Below are positions 17,553-26,872 of a DNA stretch of 64,000 nucleotides, piece after piece. The notes under the pieces are model-generated. The model saw only the letters and a program-made list of their open reading frames with translations, ran no database searches and had not been told where the DNA came from. The position numbers and the translations under genes were made by a program. The stretch is from JAJRVM01 sp041752115 (GTDB lineage: Bacteria > Planctomycetota > Planctomycetia > Pirellulales > Pirellulaceae): assembly GCA_041752115.1 (NCBI GenBank), contig JBGSHS010000373.1, positions 11,791 through 75,790 of the forward strand. The letters are read 5' to 3'. Numbering within the stretch: the first letter of the stretch is position 1; each line of letters starts with the position of its first letter.

Positions 17553-18368
17553 ATGCGATTACTCCGACGCGACTTCTCACTGCGTACTCTTCTGGTCGCC
17601 GTGGCGACAATAGGGGCGGGGCTCGCGCTGACAATCCGATTCGGTCCGCACCTTGTCTGGCGGACCTTCTGTTCAGAGATCTCGCGAACAGACCATCCCA
17701 TTTCCACCTACCCCTTGGTCGATGCGCAACCTGACGATGAACTCGTCACGTGTCAAGTCGGTCCTCTCTGGTTCGAAGTGCCTCGCAGTTTGACCAACGC
17801 GATCGACGTGACGGATAGCTCTTCCGGCGGAACGCTGATTCTTCACGATGGAAACCGAAGCCTGATCGTACGACTACCGCGTCCTGCGAGTCACTTATTG
17901 CAGGAGGATATTACCGATTTCTCCGAGAAAGCCGCTCGAACCTTTCCCCGGCTCTATATGGAAATCGCCGAATCGCACCCAGATGATTTTTCATATGGAA
18001 TGTCGCGTCGGGAACTGCAGTGGCACAAATGGCTGCTCACTAAGCGGTCTCAACTTCCCGTCGATTCGATCGAATATTCTTGGCGATCTGACATGGAAGG
18101 CATTCTCTACCAAGCATGGTCACTGCACGAATTTCAATGGGAGACAGTGGACAGCAAGTGGGAAGGAACGATGATATTTAAGAGCAGCAATCCGGACGGC
18201 GGTCAGTGGATCCGTCACGCCTGTGTGTCCTTGACGATCAATGGCGATCTGAGCGTAATTCGGTCGTACGATGCCGCGGCGGTTCGATCCATGATCAAAA
18301 TCTTGCCGTGCGGTGAAACGACGCCAACAAAGAATCGTTCTGTTGCCCCGGACGAGCAGGTAGAATAG
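17553..18368 (+). CDS. Hypothetical protein with N-terminal membrane anchor
   Basis: A 271-residue protein that I do not recognise by family. Its N-terminus (RDFSLRTLLVAVATIGAGLAL) matches a motif I associate with planctomycetes: F-SLRTLL followed by a single transmembrane helix. The remaining 240 residues look like a soluble alpha/beta domain facing out of the cytoplasm, without cysteine pairs or obvious catalytic motifs. The C-terminus (about residue 250 on) is polar and probably disordered. No clear ribosome binding site is seen at the ATG. It converges on the DUF4091 gene, 83 bp away. Confidence 0.55.
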   Translation: MRLLRRDFSLRTLLVAVATIGAGLALTIRFGPHLVWRTFCSEISRTDHPISTYPLVDAQPDDELVTCQVGPLWFEVPRSLTNAIDVTDSSSGGTLILHDGNRSLIVRLPRPASHLLQEDITDFSEKAARTFPRLYMEIAESHPDDFSYGMSRRELQWHKWLLTKRSQLPVDSIEYSWRSDMEGILYQAWSLHEFQWETVDSKWEGTMIFKSSNPDGGQWIRHACVSLTINGDLSVIRSYDAAAVRSMIKILPCGETTPTKNRSVAPDEQVE

Positions 18369-18451
18369 GCAACGTATGATCGCGACGGGATCAATCACAA
18401 CCCGAGTGTCATACCAATGTCACTCTTGGACTTCGCCCGACCCGCTGTTGA

Positions 18452-20326
18452 TCACTTGACGGTGGTCGCCGAAGGACTATTTCCTTTTTCTTGTCGCAGA
18501 ATTGTCTCCAGACGGCGACGAATCCACTCTTCGCTTTTGGGAAAATCGGCGTAGGTCTTGATTTCCGCCAGCAGAGCATCCTCAGGCTTGACGCCCGCCG
18601 TCTGCAGGATGGCATAGTCTTGCAGAGATTCGGCAAAAACTTCCCAGCGAATCGAGTCGATCGGCCCGTCCGGACCGGGATAGATCATGAAGGGATCGCC
18701 ATAGGGAATGACTGGCCAATCCGCCGCCGACCCGTCATTGAACGGATCCGTCAGTTCTTCGCGTTCGAGTTTGTGCCAGTAGTTGAATCCCCAATGGAGA
18801 AATCCTCGAGCCTGCAGGCGGTAGAACAGCCAGCCGCTCATCCGGATCTTCGGCAAGGGCGTGTCCATGAACCGGTTCAGCCAGGGTCCCTGCGGTGCAC
18901 AACAGAAGTACACCCAATGCGGAATTCCCTCCTCAATGTACGATTGAGCGGAACTGACGATCGGGATCGGCATATCTGTCAAGCCTTCCCGGCCGTAACG
19001 GATGTCACTGAGCGCGTCGATGACTTTCATCCAGGGTGCCAGCTCTCGCAGCACCTGGCGGGCCCGACGGTAGTTTTCCACATGCGCGTCACTACCCGGC
19101 TCATCGGAAAGGTGAAAGTACGAGCCTTCCAACAGCTTCTCTTGAATCAAGAACTGGTGAAACTCCGGCAGGAACTGCCGCAGGAAATTCAGATACGTCT
19201 CCGAAGTCGCCGCCGTGTCGGGCGCCCAGAGCATTTCGTATCCACCGTCCTTGAGCGTGTAGACACGGATGGGGTTCTCTACGCCCCAGTAGATCCACAG
19301 ATGTGACCATTCGAACTGCCGGAAGCCGATTTCCTGACACAAATCGGTGAACCGTTTGACTCGCGACCAGTCAAAGACGTACTTCCCGGAACTCGGTTCG
19401 CTGACTCCCAGCAGCTGACAGGGGCGGCGGAAAGTCTCCCGTCTGCCAAAGAAGATGGGAACATAGACCACGTCGGAGCCGTGCGCCAGCATGTCTTGCA
19501 ACTGGGCTTTTGTCAGCGCCCACCACCGCTGGTCGAACATCTCCGTCTGGTAGTAATCCCAGGTGGCTTCGCCTCGCCACCAGTGGACCACAGGAAAGTC
19601 CCGACGAGGTTGCACCACAAACGGACTGATTTCCAGAGTGACGGGCATCTCCACATAGCGAGTCGCATCGTCGACCGACATGCGGATGGTGATCTCGCGT
19701 CTTCCAGGCTGGGCGTCGGCGGGGATGTCCAGGTTGATCCAGAACGAACGGCTTTCACTGGGCCCGATACTCGTGACCTTCGAGAGCGGCCAGAGTGGAT
19801 CGGGTACCAGGCCAGGCAGGTGCTCCACACCGTCGAGTTCACTCATTTCCGTATTGGGCGTCAGGTGATGCATCGGCACCAGGCCGACATACCGCACCTG
19901 TGGCTTGAGATCGTCGCCGCCAATCACCTGGCACTCGGCCTTTAACTCGCTGAGTCGCTGGTTCTTGAGACAGGCCTGAAACGCGATCCTGCTGTTGCGG
20001 GCGGCCAACAACTCGAGTCGCGGCGTACCGGGAGCCGACCGCGGAAATACTCGGTTGAGCGACGTTTCGAGCCAGAAAACAACACGGCCTTCTACTTGCT
20101 CCGAGACGATCGCCGTAGGATCGCTTTGCGAGTCATCCGCCCAAGTGACCGCAGGGGACCCAAGGGGCACAAACACGGACAGAATGCTCAGCAAGATGCC
20201 ACATCCGAACGGGAGGCGACTGTTCTCGCCGAACGCGCATGCACAGTCGAACATGTTTTTCCGCGACTGCGCGAAACCTAACCTGGCTGGTAAATCGATG
20301 CATCTGGCGTTATCCGATAGACTCAC
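18452..20326 (-). CDS. Secreted DUF4091 glycoside-hydrolase-like protein
   Basis: A 624-residue protein. The N-terminus is long, with a hydrophobic stretch near residues 40-60 (GILLSILSVFVPLGSPAV) as the likely signal sequence. A beta-sandwich region follows (about 80-235), then a barrel-like domain containing SHLWIYWGVENP, YFHLSDEPGSDAHVENY and the C-terminal DUF4091 hallmark IRWEVFAESLQDYAIL. The DEP acidic pair near the middle could be catalytic. DUF4091 proteins are linked to glycoside hydrolases of unknown specificity. The start is a GTG at 20326 with AGGAGGAG about eight bases upstream, which supports the long N-terminus over the Met at 20254. Confidence 0.8.
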   Translation of the reverse strand: MSLSDNARCIDLPARLGFAQSRKNMFDCACAFGENSRLPFGCGILLSILSVFVPLGSPAVTWADDSQSDPTAIVSEQVEGRVVFWLETSLNRVFPRSAPGTPRLELLAARNSRIAFQACLKNQRLSELKAECQVIGGDDLKPQVRYVGLVPMHHLTPNTEMSELDGVEHLPGLVPDPLWPLSKVTSIGPSESRSFWINLDIPADAQPGRREITIRMSVDDATRYVEMPVTLEISPFVVQPRRDFPVVHWWRGEATWDYYQTEMFDQRWWALTKAQLQDMLAHGSDVVYVPIFFGRRETFRRPCQLLGVSEPSSGKYVFDWSRVKRFTDLCQEIGFRQFEWSHLWIYWGVENPIRVYTLKDGGYEMLWAPDTAATSETYLNFLRQFLPEFHQFLIQEKLLEGSYFHLSDEPGSDAHVENYRRARQVLRELAPWMKVIDALSDIRYGREGLTDMPIPIVSSAQSYIEEGIPHWVYFCCAPQGPWLNRFMDTPLPKIRMSGWLFYRLQARGFLHWGFNYWHKLEREELTDPFNDGSAADWPVIPYGDPFMIYPGPDGPIDSIRWEVFAESLQDYAILQTAGVKPEDALLAEIKTYADFPKSEEWIRRRLETILRQEKGNSPSATTVK

Positions 20327-20434
20327 TTCCCGTCTCCTCCTGCGAAGATGTAAGGCCGGGAGAAATGGCCCGGGTGATCATTGTAGAACCTGCTGCATAG
20401 AAGGGCCGATTCTGTGGGAGTGCTCACGTCTTGA

Positions 20435-20688
20435 CCGCGAAGCGGTTGCATTCAATAGCCCAGACAGCTGCGCCGCGCATCGCACCCTGGGTGACCGTTT
20501 CCCCATGTATCCGATACGCCGAAGGTGTTACACAGGGACGATGGGCCACCGGTTTTCTGTCGTCGTCATTTGTAAAACCCCCTTCGGCGTATCGGAGCAC
20601 CCAGCGACGCCTACCCAGGGTACGCCGGGGCCCGCTGAAGCAGCGGACCCCGGCGCACCCTAAGCTGTTGAGTGCAACCGCTACGCGG
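20435..20688. repeat. 254-bp nested palindromic element
   Basis: Terminal arms 20435-20459 and 20664-20688 are inverted repeats matching at 22 of 25 bases. Inside are a perfect 15-bp inverted repeat (20511-20525 with 20581-20595, ending in the CGATACGCCGAAGG arm), an ACCCTGGGT/ACCCAGGGT pair, and a strong 14-bp hairpin with one mismatch (20623-20636 with 20642-20655, loop GAAGC). The element lies in the 565-bp gap between the DUF4091 and Gfo/Idh genes, which read in the same direction. It encodes no supported protein. It resembles a non-autonomous mobile or REP/BIME-like element. Confidence 0.8.
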
Positions 20689-20891
20689 TAAATAAATGGA
20701 TGGTCGCTGGAACACGGTCCTTCCTGAGGAACCAATCCTATCACTGCGACCAGGACGATCCTTCCTGGCCCTTCATGTCCCCAGTCTCCTCTTTCCTGAC
20801 TCGGATCCGGAGCGACTCCCTTGATTCTTCCAACGTGCGCGCACGTTCTGCGGTGCGTGCACGCGGGGAAATTCTGTTCGATGGAAACACC

Positions 20892-22187
20892 TCACACGGC
20901 GGGCAGTTCGTAGCCGGCACGACGAGGTCGATCGTTCCAGCGGTTGCCTTCCTCGTTATCGACGAACCGCTCCTTCACCGGATCAAACTTCAACGTTTCG
21001 TCGACTCGTCCCACGTAGCGCGTGATGTTAGCCAGGTGACAGAAGGCGATGCTGCGGTGTCCGATTTCGATGTCCGCGTTGGGCCGCTGGCGTGTCTTGA
21101 TGCAGTCGAGCCAGTTCTGCAGGTGCCATTTCGCTTGCCACAGAGCGGTCTGGTCGGACCATTTCACTTCCTCTTCCGACTCGTCGACCTTCTTGATCAG
21201 CTCGTCGCGAATGCTGGCTGGATTGGACGTGAACTTGTTCCGGTTGATCTCCAGCTTTCCCTTCTCACCAATGAAGACCGCTCCACCCATGGGACCCGAT
21301 GTGGCTAACTCGAAGAAGACCTGAGTTCCATCGGCGTAGGTGGCAACAACCTTGCCGTCCTGTCCGGGAGTCAGCAATTTGAACTCCGTGGGCAGTGTAT
21401 CGTCTTTGCCCAACGCCCATTGGATCTGGTCAACACCATGAGCGCCCCAGTTGGTCATTTCACCGCCGACGTAGTTGCGTCCGGCAATCGCATCCGGCAC
21501 ACAGGGACGCCACACACTCTGATTCAGATGCAGGTCCCAGTTGAAGCCGGGAGGAATTTCGCCCGGGCCGTCGTCAGCGATGTCGGGCGTCACACCCACA
21601 CCTGGATAGTTCACCGCCTGAACCTTGATGATCTTGCCCAGACCTCCACTGCGAACGAACTCACACGCCACGCGGTTCATTTCCATGGACCGTTGTTGCG
21701 TACCGACCTGGAACACGGCGTTATGCTTGCGGACGTGTTCGATCATCGTCCGGCCTTCCTGGATATACAGCGTCAACGGCTTCTCGGCGTACATGTCCTT
21801 GCCCGACTGCACGACCTGAATACAGGGAAACGCCCGCTGATACTCCTGACCGGTCATCACGACCGCGTCGATGTCCTTGCGGTCGGCGATGCGATTGTGA
21901 CCACTGTAGATGTCCCAGTTGGCGTTCTTCTCCTTCCGGTACGCAAATGCCTGATTGATATTACAGTCGGCAATCGCGACCAGCTGGGCGCACTCCGGGA
22001 GCTGGTCCATAAGCAGGCGAGCACGGAATCCGCACCCGATCGCCCCGACAATGACGCGCTCGTTGGCACCAGGTCGGTCACCTTGGGCAAACACCGTGCG
22101 TGGTACAAACATCGGCAGAGCAAACGAACTGCCGACCGCAGCGGCACTACCGATCAGGAAATTACGACGATTGAACGGACCTTTCAT
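20892..22187 (-). CDS. Tat-exported Gfo/Idh/MocA family oxidoreductase
   Basis: A 431-residue protein with a twin-arginine signal (NRRNFLIGSAAAVGSSFALP, from residue 6). The Rossmann domain has the nucleotide-binding GAIGCGFRARLL (49-59), and EKP at 135-137 is the family's catalytic-lysine motif. The C-terminal domain includes GGEMTNWGAHGVDQIQWALG with its conserved His and Asp. These enzymes oxidise or reduce sugars and cyclitols with bound NAD(P). Tat export with the cofactor pre-bound is typical of the large planctomycete set. Substrate is unknown; the glycosidase genes around it suggest a sugar released by them. Confidence 0.9.
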   Translation of the reverse strand: MKGPFNRRNFLIGSAAAVGSSFALPMFVPRTVFAQGDRPGANERVIVGAIGCGFRARLLMDQLPECAQLVAIADCNINQAFAYRKEKNANWDIYSGHNRIADRKDIDAVVMTGQEYQRAFPCIQVVQSGKDMYAEKPLTLYIQEGRTMIEHVRKHNAVFQVGTQQRSMEMNRVACEFVRSGGLGKIIKVQAVNYPGVGVTPDIADDGPGEIPPGFNWDLHLNQSVWRPCVPDAIAGRNYVGGEMTNWGAHGVDQIQWALGKDDTLPTEFKLLTPGQDGKVVATYADGTQVFFELATSGPMGGAVFIGEKGKLEINRNKFTSNPASIRDELIKKVDESEEEVKWSDQTALWQAKWHLQNWLDCIKTRQRPNADIEIGHRSIAFCHLANITRYVGRVDETLKFDPVKERFVDNEEGNRWNDRPRRAGYELPAV

Positions 22188-22566
22188 GATGACTCATCCC
22201 TTATCAGGTACCTGGCGCTGGCCCAGTAGAATATCCCCCAGAAAGCATCCCACCGGATCACCTCCCGGCTCGCGGCAATCGCAATTCTGCCATCCTACCC
22301 GCAGCGACGCCTCAGTGCTACGATCCTCGGCAGAAATGGGGGGCAGGTGGCCGGTGGCCGGCGTCAGACAGCTCCGATTGCTACCGCTCACAGGTACGCC
22401 TGAAGAAAAAGTCGATCAGTCGCTCGTCGCGTCACCCGAGCCCGCGTCTGTTGGATGGAGTACATTATTGGGGAACCGCGCTCCTTCAAGAGCAGAAGTG
22501 TCGTAGAAGCGATATGGGGATCGATCTGACCAGAAGTCGACAGAGCACATCGTACCGAGGTGATCC
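22188..22566. other. Divergent intergenic region
   Basis: This 379-bp gap separates the Gfo/Idh gene (leftward) from the six-hairpin glycosidase gene (rightward). It should hold both promoters, but I could not identify convincing boxes. Short open frames here look like shadows. Confidence 0.4.
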
Positions 22567-24111
22567 ATGCGCAGGGTCTGTGAAATCTCAGAACACCAGC
22601 TGTCCTGGCCGTTGACGGTTGCATTCCCACGAGGGATATCGTGGTGGTGGTATATCTGTGTCGTGTTATTGGCGGCCGGCTCTGGCAGCGCTGCTCAAGT
22701 ACTTGCAGACGCCGATGCTCCCCCCGGCGACGCTGCAGTTTGGATGGTATCGGCCGACTCGGCCGCCGCTGGCAGTTCTCACAACATCCGATGGGCTGCC
22801 GATGGCCACGAGATCGCGATTCCCTCCTATGGTGAAGCATCCTGGACAATGCGAGGCCTTCCGAAGCTCGCCGCTCGCCGGTCGTATCTGTATCTGCTGC
22901 TCGATCTTCCATCTCCAGCACAGATCACGGTGCATTACCGAAGGCGAGGGGATGAGATGTGGGATTCGCAGCGATCCGCTTGGGTGGGGCCGCCCACATT
23001 CGTCGCAGGACCGCATGCCTACCGACTCGACATGCGAGCGATGCCGAAGTGGAACACGGAGATTGAGGAGATTCAAATAAGTCTCGAGGGACTGATGCCG
23101 GGAGCCACGGTCGGTTTCGGTGGCGTCGCAGGTTCCGTCGAAGCACTCAACGAACTGGCGGGCAGCGGTCAGGCTTGGCCGGTTGCCTCCGTATCGGCTC
23201 ACGCGCCCTACCAGGGAGAGCGTTTTGTCGCGTGCAGTCGCACCGTGGTATCGGTTGATGAGGCGACGGCAGCTGCCGGACTGTGCACCTATATCGCGAA
23301 CCCGGCCACCAGCAATCCGTACGGTTTGAATTTTGATCCGCAATCCCAGCTCGGCCTGGCCCAATTCACCATGGGGATCGAGATCGACGGGCGGCACCTG
23401 ACGCATCATGATGCGACACAAGTCCGTGTGCTCACTCGTCCTGGAGCCATTTGCAGCCAACTCGAGTTTTCCGGTGATCAAGTCGACATCCAGGTCACTC
23501 CACTTCGTGCGGTCTCGGACACGCAGCGAGCCGAAGGCGCCGTGCTCTATCGCATCAAGTCAGTTCGTGGTGCGCCGGTATCCGTACGCGTCGGACAGAT
23601 GGCTCCGATGACCGTGTGGGAACGCGGGCTCTGGCTGCGCACTGGTAAACCCCCGCAGGCTGCCGGTTCGGCGCGCGTGGAATCGGGAACCGTCAGCCTC
23701 GCACATCCGGCCGTGCCCTATCATGTCGTATTGCGTGCGAGTCCCGGCGGAGGTGAGCCGACCATTTCGCAGGACGGCGCATCGAGCGAGGTGCGTTTTG
23801 CTCAGGGGGACGGCTGGATTGTCGCAGCGTTCGCACCAGAGCTAAGTCGAGCGGCCGAGCTCACTGCCAATGAACCATTGCAGGCAGAGCAGGAGAGCCT
23901 GGCGTACTTCGACCAGTTGCTGCAGCACTTTCGCATCAAGACGCCACACCCTGCGTTGGACGAGGCCTTTCGTACCGCCTGGCTGACCATGGACTACACC
24001 TGGGTCAAGCCCTATGGCTGTACGGAGTCGCTCCATCATTGGTGGGCCATCTGGCAGCAATATCCTTCGGCCAGCTTCGAACTGGGCCGGACTGGCGGAT
24101 CGCACGCGTGA
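22567..24111 (+). CDS. Six-hairpin glycosidase-like protein, N-terminal portion (frameshifted gene)
   Basis: A 514-residue reading frame with a hydrophobic export segment (WWWYICVVLLAAGSGSAA), a beta-rich N-terminal region, and at its end the beginning of an (alpha/alpha)6 barrel (HPALDEAFRTAWLTMDYTW, then LHHWWAIWQQY). The frame stops abruptly in TGA at 24111 while the adjacent +1 frame continues the barrel with NWAGLADRTRESIL. Removing one T from the TT at 24076-24077 would join the two frames into a single 1,395-codon gene. As it stands the protein would lack most of the barrel and probably be inactive. GAGG lies six bases before the ATG. Confidence 0.7.
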   Translation: MRRVCEISEHQLSWPLTVAFPRGISWWWYICVVLLAAGSGSAAQVLADADAPPGDAAVWMVSADSAAAGSSHNIRWAADGHEIAIPSYGEASWTMRGLPKLAARRSYLYLLLDLPSPAQITVHYRRRGDEMWDSQRSAWVGPPTFVAGPHAYRLDMRAMPKWNTEIEEIQISLEGLMPGATVGFGGVAGSVEALNELAGSGQAWPVASVSAHAPYQGERFVACSRTVVSVDEATAAAGLCTYIANPATSNPYGLNFDPQSQLGLAQFTMGIEIDGRHLTHHDATQVRVLTRPGAICSQLEFSGDQVDIQVTPLRAVSDTQRAEGAVLYRIKSVRGAPVSVRVGQMAPMTVWERGLWLRTGKPPQAAGSARVESGTVSLAHPAVPYHVVLRASPGGGEPTISQDGASSEVRFAQGDGWIVAAFAPELSRAAELTANEPLQAEQESLAYFDQLLQHFRIKTPHPALDEAFRTAWLTMDYTWVKPYGCTESLHHWWAIWQQYPSASFELGRTGGSHA

Positions 24112-26752
24112 GAGTATCCTGAGCCACGCTCAGCGCCAGTACCGCAGCGGTAATATCCCCTACCTCCTGTACTTTGGCGAGCGTCATTCGGATTTCGGTG
24201 GCAACAACCAGACGTTCATGTGGCAGGTTCAACATTACCTACGTTCCACTGCCGACGCCGAGCTGGCACGCGAGATTCTTCCGGTGATGCGGCGATTGGT
24301 CGACGCCTTCTGGAAATATGAAGATCTGGACGACAACCGTCTGCCCGGATTCGGAGTCCAAGTGCTGACACAGGAGGACTATATCGCGACTCCACGCGAC
24401 GGCACGTCGTCAGCCGTCGTCGGTGTGGAAATGTGGCGGACGTTGTCGCTCGTGGAGCGTCTGGCCGGAAACGAGGAGCAAGCGGAGATGTGCGAGCGGC
24501 GTGCAGCGGCGGTCGCAGCAAGTTGGCGCAGTAACCTGTGGTTGCCTGAACTCGGTCGACCAGCTTACTATCGGGACCAACTGAGTCAGGTCCGCCCAGA
24601 TGGACAATACCACACGCTGGTGCTGCCGGTCGTCTATGGACTGCTGCACGGTACCGATGCCTACACCACCATCCGACACATGACCGACCGGCTTGTCGGA
24701 CCGCTCGGGGAGTTGTACTACTCGAACAACTTCGCCAACCACATCAGTGGAGCGCGGTCGAGTCCATTCTCACCAACCTGGGGAATGCAGGCAGGCGCCT
24801 ATATGCAGCCGTGGGCCGCCTGGGCCTACAATCGCCTGGGTGCGTGCAACGAAGCAGTTCGCTCGCTCGACGTCGTCGCCAGATGGGCAATCATGGACCC
24901 ACACCGCGACGCCTGGCCGGAATCGTCCACGGAGATCACTCCTGCGTATTTTTCCAACACAGCCGCCAACTACGCCCAGGCTGTGATCGAAGCCCTGTTC
25001 GGACTGCAGCTTGACGCCGCGACGAACACATTGTCCGTCCAGCCGGCTTTTCCGGATGGCTGGGACCGGGCCAGTATTCAGCTCGCAGCAGTACACGCGC
25101 AATACGAACACCTTGGGAACACGTTCCGCTACAAGATCACGACCGAGTCACCGCGGCGGCGCCATCTGCGGTGGCCTTTGCCCGTCTGTGCCGTACAGAA
25201 GGTTGAAGTCAACGGGTCGCCGTGCGAGTTCACGACAGAGGAAGGCATCGGCGGGATCTGGCTCAATCTCTCGACTGAGCCACTGACTGAAACGGACATT
25301 GTGTTCACCATCGCTCCCGTCGAGTGGAGTGTATCGCACGCTAAGTCAATCGCTGAAGGAGAAACGATGGATGTGGCGGTCGAGGGCTGTCGGGCCCTGA
25401 CAACTGAAGATCCGACCCGTTGTGTGGCCGCAACCTCTCTGCAGCAGAACAGCGTTCGAATTCGACTCGCTTCGAACCAGGTGGGACCGTGGCTGCGTTT
25501 CGGCCGGCTCGGTCAGTTGAACTTCTCCCGCCGCACCGTCTTTCTGCGGTGTGAAGCCGGTCACCAGACTTTCCTGGCTCCGATCGATTTCACCGTACTG
25601 CCCCCTTTCGAGGCTGCTGCCGCAGAAGATCTGATGCCAGCCGATGGCGGTCACGATCTGTGCATTGCCCTGCGTAACAACACGTCACAAGCACTGGCGG
25701 GAACCGTGCACGCCCATTGGGCGGCACGCGAGATTCCGGTCAAAGTTTCCGTGGCGCCACGGAGCGATGTCACGGTTCGCCTGAGCACGACCGCAGAGGA
25801 CCTGCGCCAACTCACACCCGGCGATAATCGGCTCCGTCTTTCATTGCCCAGCGGTCAGGAACTCGAAGTGCCCTGTCCAGTTGCACGACCTTTCCAGGAT
25901 GATTCGCACGAGATCACGGCCGCCTGCCGGTCGGTTCCGTTGCCCGAGAGCGAGCTCGTGGCCGACGAAGCGTGGCGCGAATTCGCGGCGTTTCCTGTAT
26001 TCTGGCAATCGCCGTACAACACGTTGCCACGCCCCATGGACTCGTTGCGCGACACGAAGTCTGTATGCTGCGACGCGATCCCCGGGGTCGAGTTTCAGCT
26101 TGCCGCCGAAGGCCGGCTGGCGGTCGCGTCACGCCGACTCGGGCGCGAGGTCGTGACTGTTCCGGTCGGCGCGACATTCCGCAAGATGTATCTCCTTGTC
26201 GCGCCCTTCGTGGAAAACCATGACGTCTTCACCCAGTGTGCTCGCATTACCGTCACTTGCCAGGCAGACTTCGAGCGTCCTCCGTTCGATGGCACCGAGG
26301 AACCGGTCCAATGGACACGGGCTCGTTATCCTCGGCTTGTAATACAGCGCCAGCTGTTCACCCCCGGTGATCTGGATAGCTGGCTGCCGGAGCGCGAAGT
26401 CGGCCCGCTGGCCACTGCTCGTCTTGAGCGACCGAACCGCTACGGCCTGCTCTCCTTACTGGGGGCCAATGAAGGTGACTGGACCGAAGGTCGTCCGTTG
26501 GCTAATCCCTATGGGATGTTTGCGATGCTCGAGCCACCGCCACGCGACAAGTGGCCTGAAGGGACATTCCGGTCGTTTCCACAACCGCAGTTCTGGGCCA
26601 GTTGCCCCGCGATCCGCACTCCCTCGGCGACCTTCAATGTTGTCGAAATCGACCTGGACCGCGAGCGTCATGTCGTGAGCATCGAACTGAACTGCCCGTT
26701 GCAGGACGCCGCCATCGGTCTGGTCTCCGTCGTCGGCATCACGAGTCCATGA
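24014..26752 (+). CDS. Six-hairpin glycosidase-like protein, C-terminal portion (frameshifted gene)
   Basis: This frame continues the gene begun at 22567; its own ATG at 24014 is probably not a real start, and meaningful sequence begins near 24078. It supplies the rest of an (alpha/alpha)6 barrel: RTRESILSHAQRQYRSGNIP, WQVQHYLRSTADAELAREIL, the acidic WKYEDLDDNRLPGFG, a long helical array, and NTLSVQPAFPDGWDRASIQ closing the barrel. Two or more beta-sandwich regions follow to the C-terminus. The fold is shared by GH78, GH63, GH15 and related enzymes; the substrate cannot be assigned. The first half reads in frame 1 and this half in frame 2. Confidence 0.68.
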   Translation: MAVRSRSIIGGPSGSNILRPASNWAGLADRTRESILSHAQRQYRSGNIPYLLYFGERHSDFGGNNQTFMWQVQHYLRSTADAELAREILPVMRRLVDAFWKYEDLDDNRLPGFGVQVLTQEDYIATPRDGTSSAVVGVEMWRTLSLVERLAGNEEQAEMCERRAAAVAASWRSNLWLPELGRPAYYRDQLSQVRPDGQYHTLVLPVVYGLLHGTDAYTTIRHMTDRLVGPLGELYYSNNFANHISGARSSPFSPTWGMQAGAYMQPWAAWAYNRLGACNEAVRSLDVVARWAIMDPHRDAWPESSTEITPAYFSNTAANYAQAVIEALFGLQLDAATNTLSVQPAFPDGWDRASIQLAAVHAQYEHLGNTFRYKITTESPRRRHLRWPLPVCAVQKVEVNGSPCEFTTEEGIGGIWLNLSTEPLTETDIVFTIAPVEWSVSHAKSIAEGETMDVAVEGCRALTTEDPTRCVAATSLQQNSVRIRLASNQVGPWLRFGRLGQLNFSRRTVFLRCEAGHQTFLAPIDFTVLPPFEAAAAEDLMPADGGHDLCIALRNNTSQALAGTVHAHWAAREIPVKVSVAPRSDVTVRLSTTAEDLRQLTPGDNRLRLSLPSGQELEVPCPVARPFQDDSHEITAACRSVPLPESELVADEAWREFAAFPVFWQSPYNTLPRPMDSLRDTKSVCCDAIPGVEFQLAAEGRLAVASRRLGREVVTVPVGATFRKMYLLVAPFVENHDVFTQCARITVTCQADFERPPFDGTEEPVQWTRARYPRLVIQRQLFTPGDLDSWLPEREVGPLATARLERPNRYGLLSLLGANEGDWTEGRPLANPYGMFAMLEPPPRDKWPEGTFRSFPQPQFWASCPAIRTPSATFNVVEIDLDRERHVVSIELNCPLQDAAIGLVSVVGITSP

Positions 26753-26872
26753 CCTCCGTCCCCGTGGCATGTGCCCGACAACGGCACCGCACCGTGTACC
26801 ACGCACTTGATCAACGGTCGCGACTCTGCGGCGCGCCGCCGCCCAGTACGAGTCCGCCACGGTCATGTGGTT

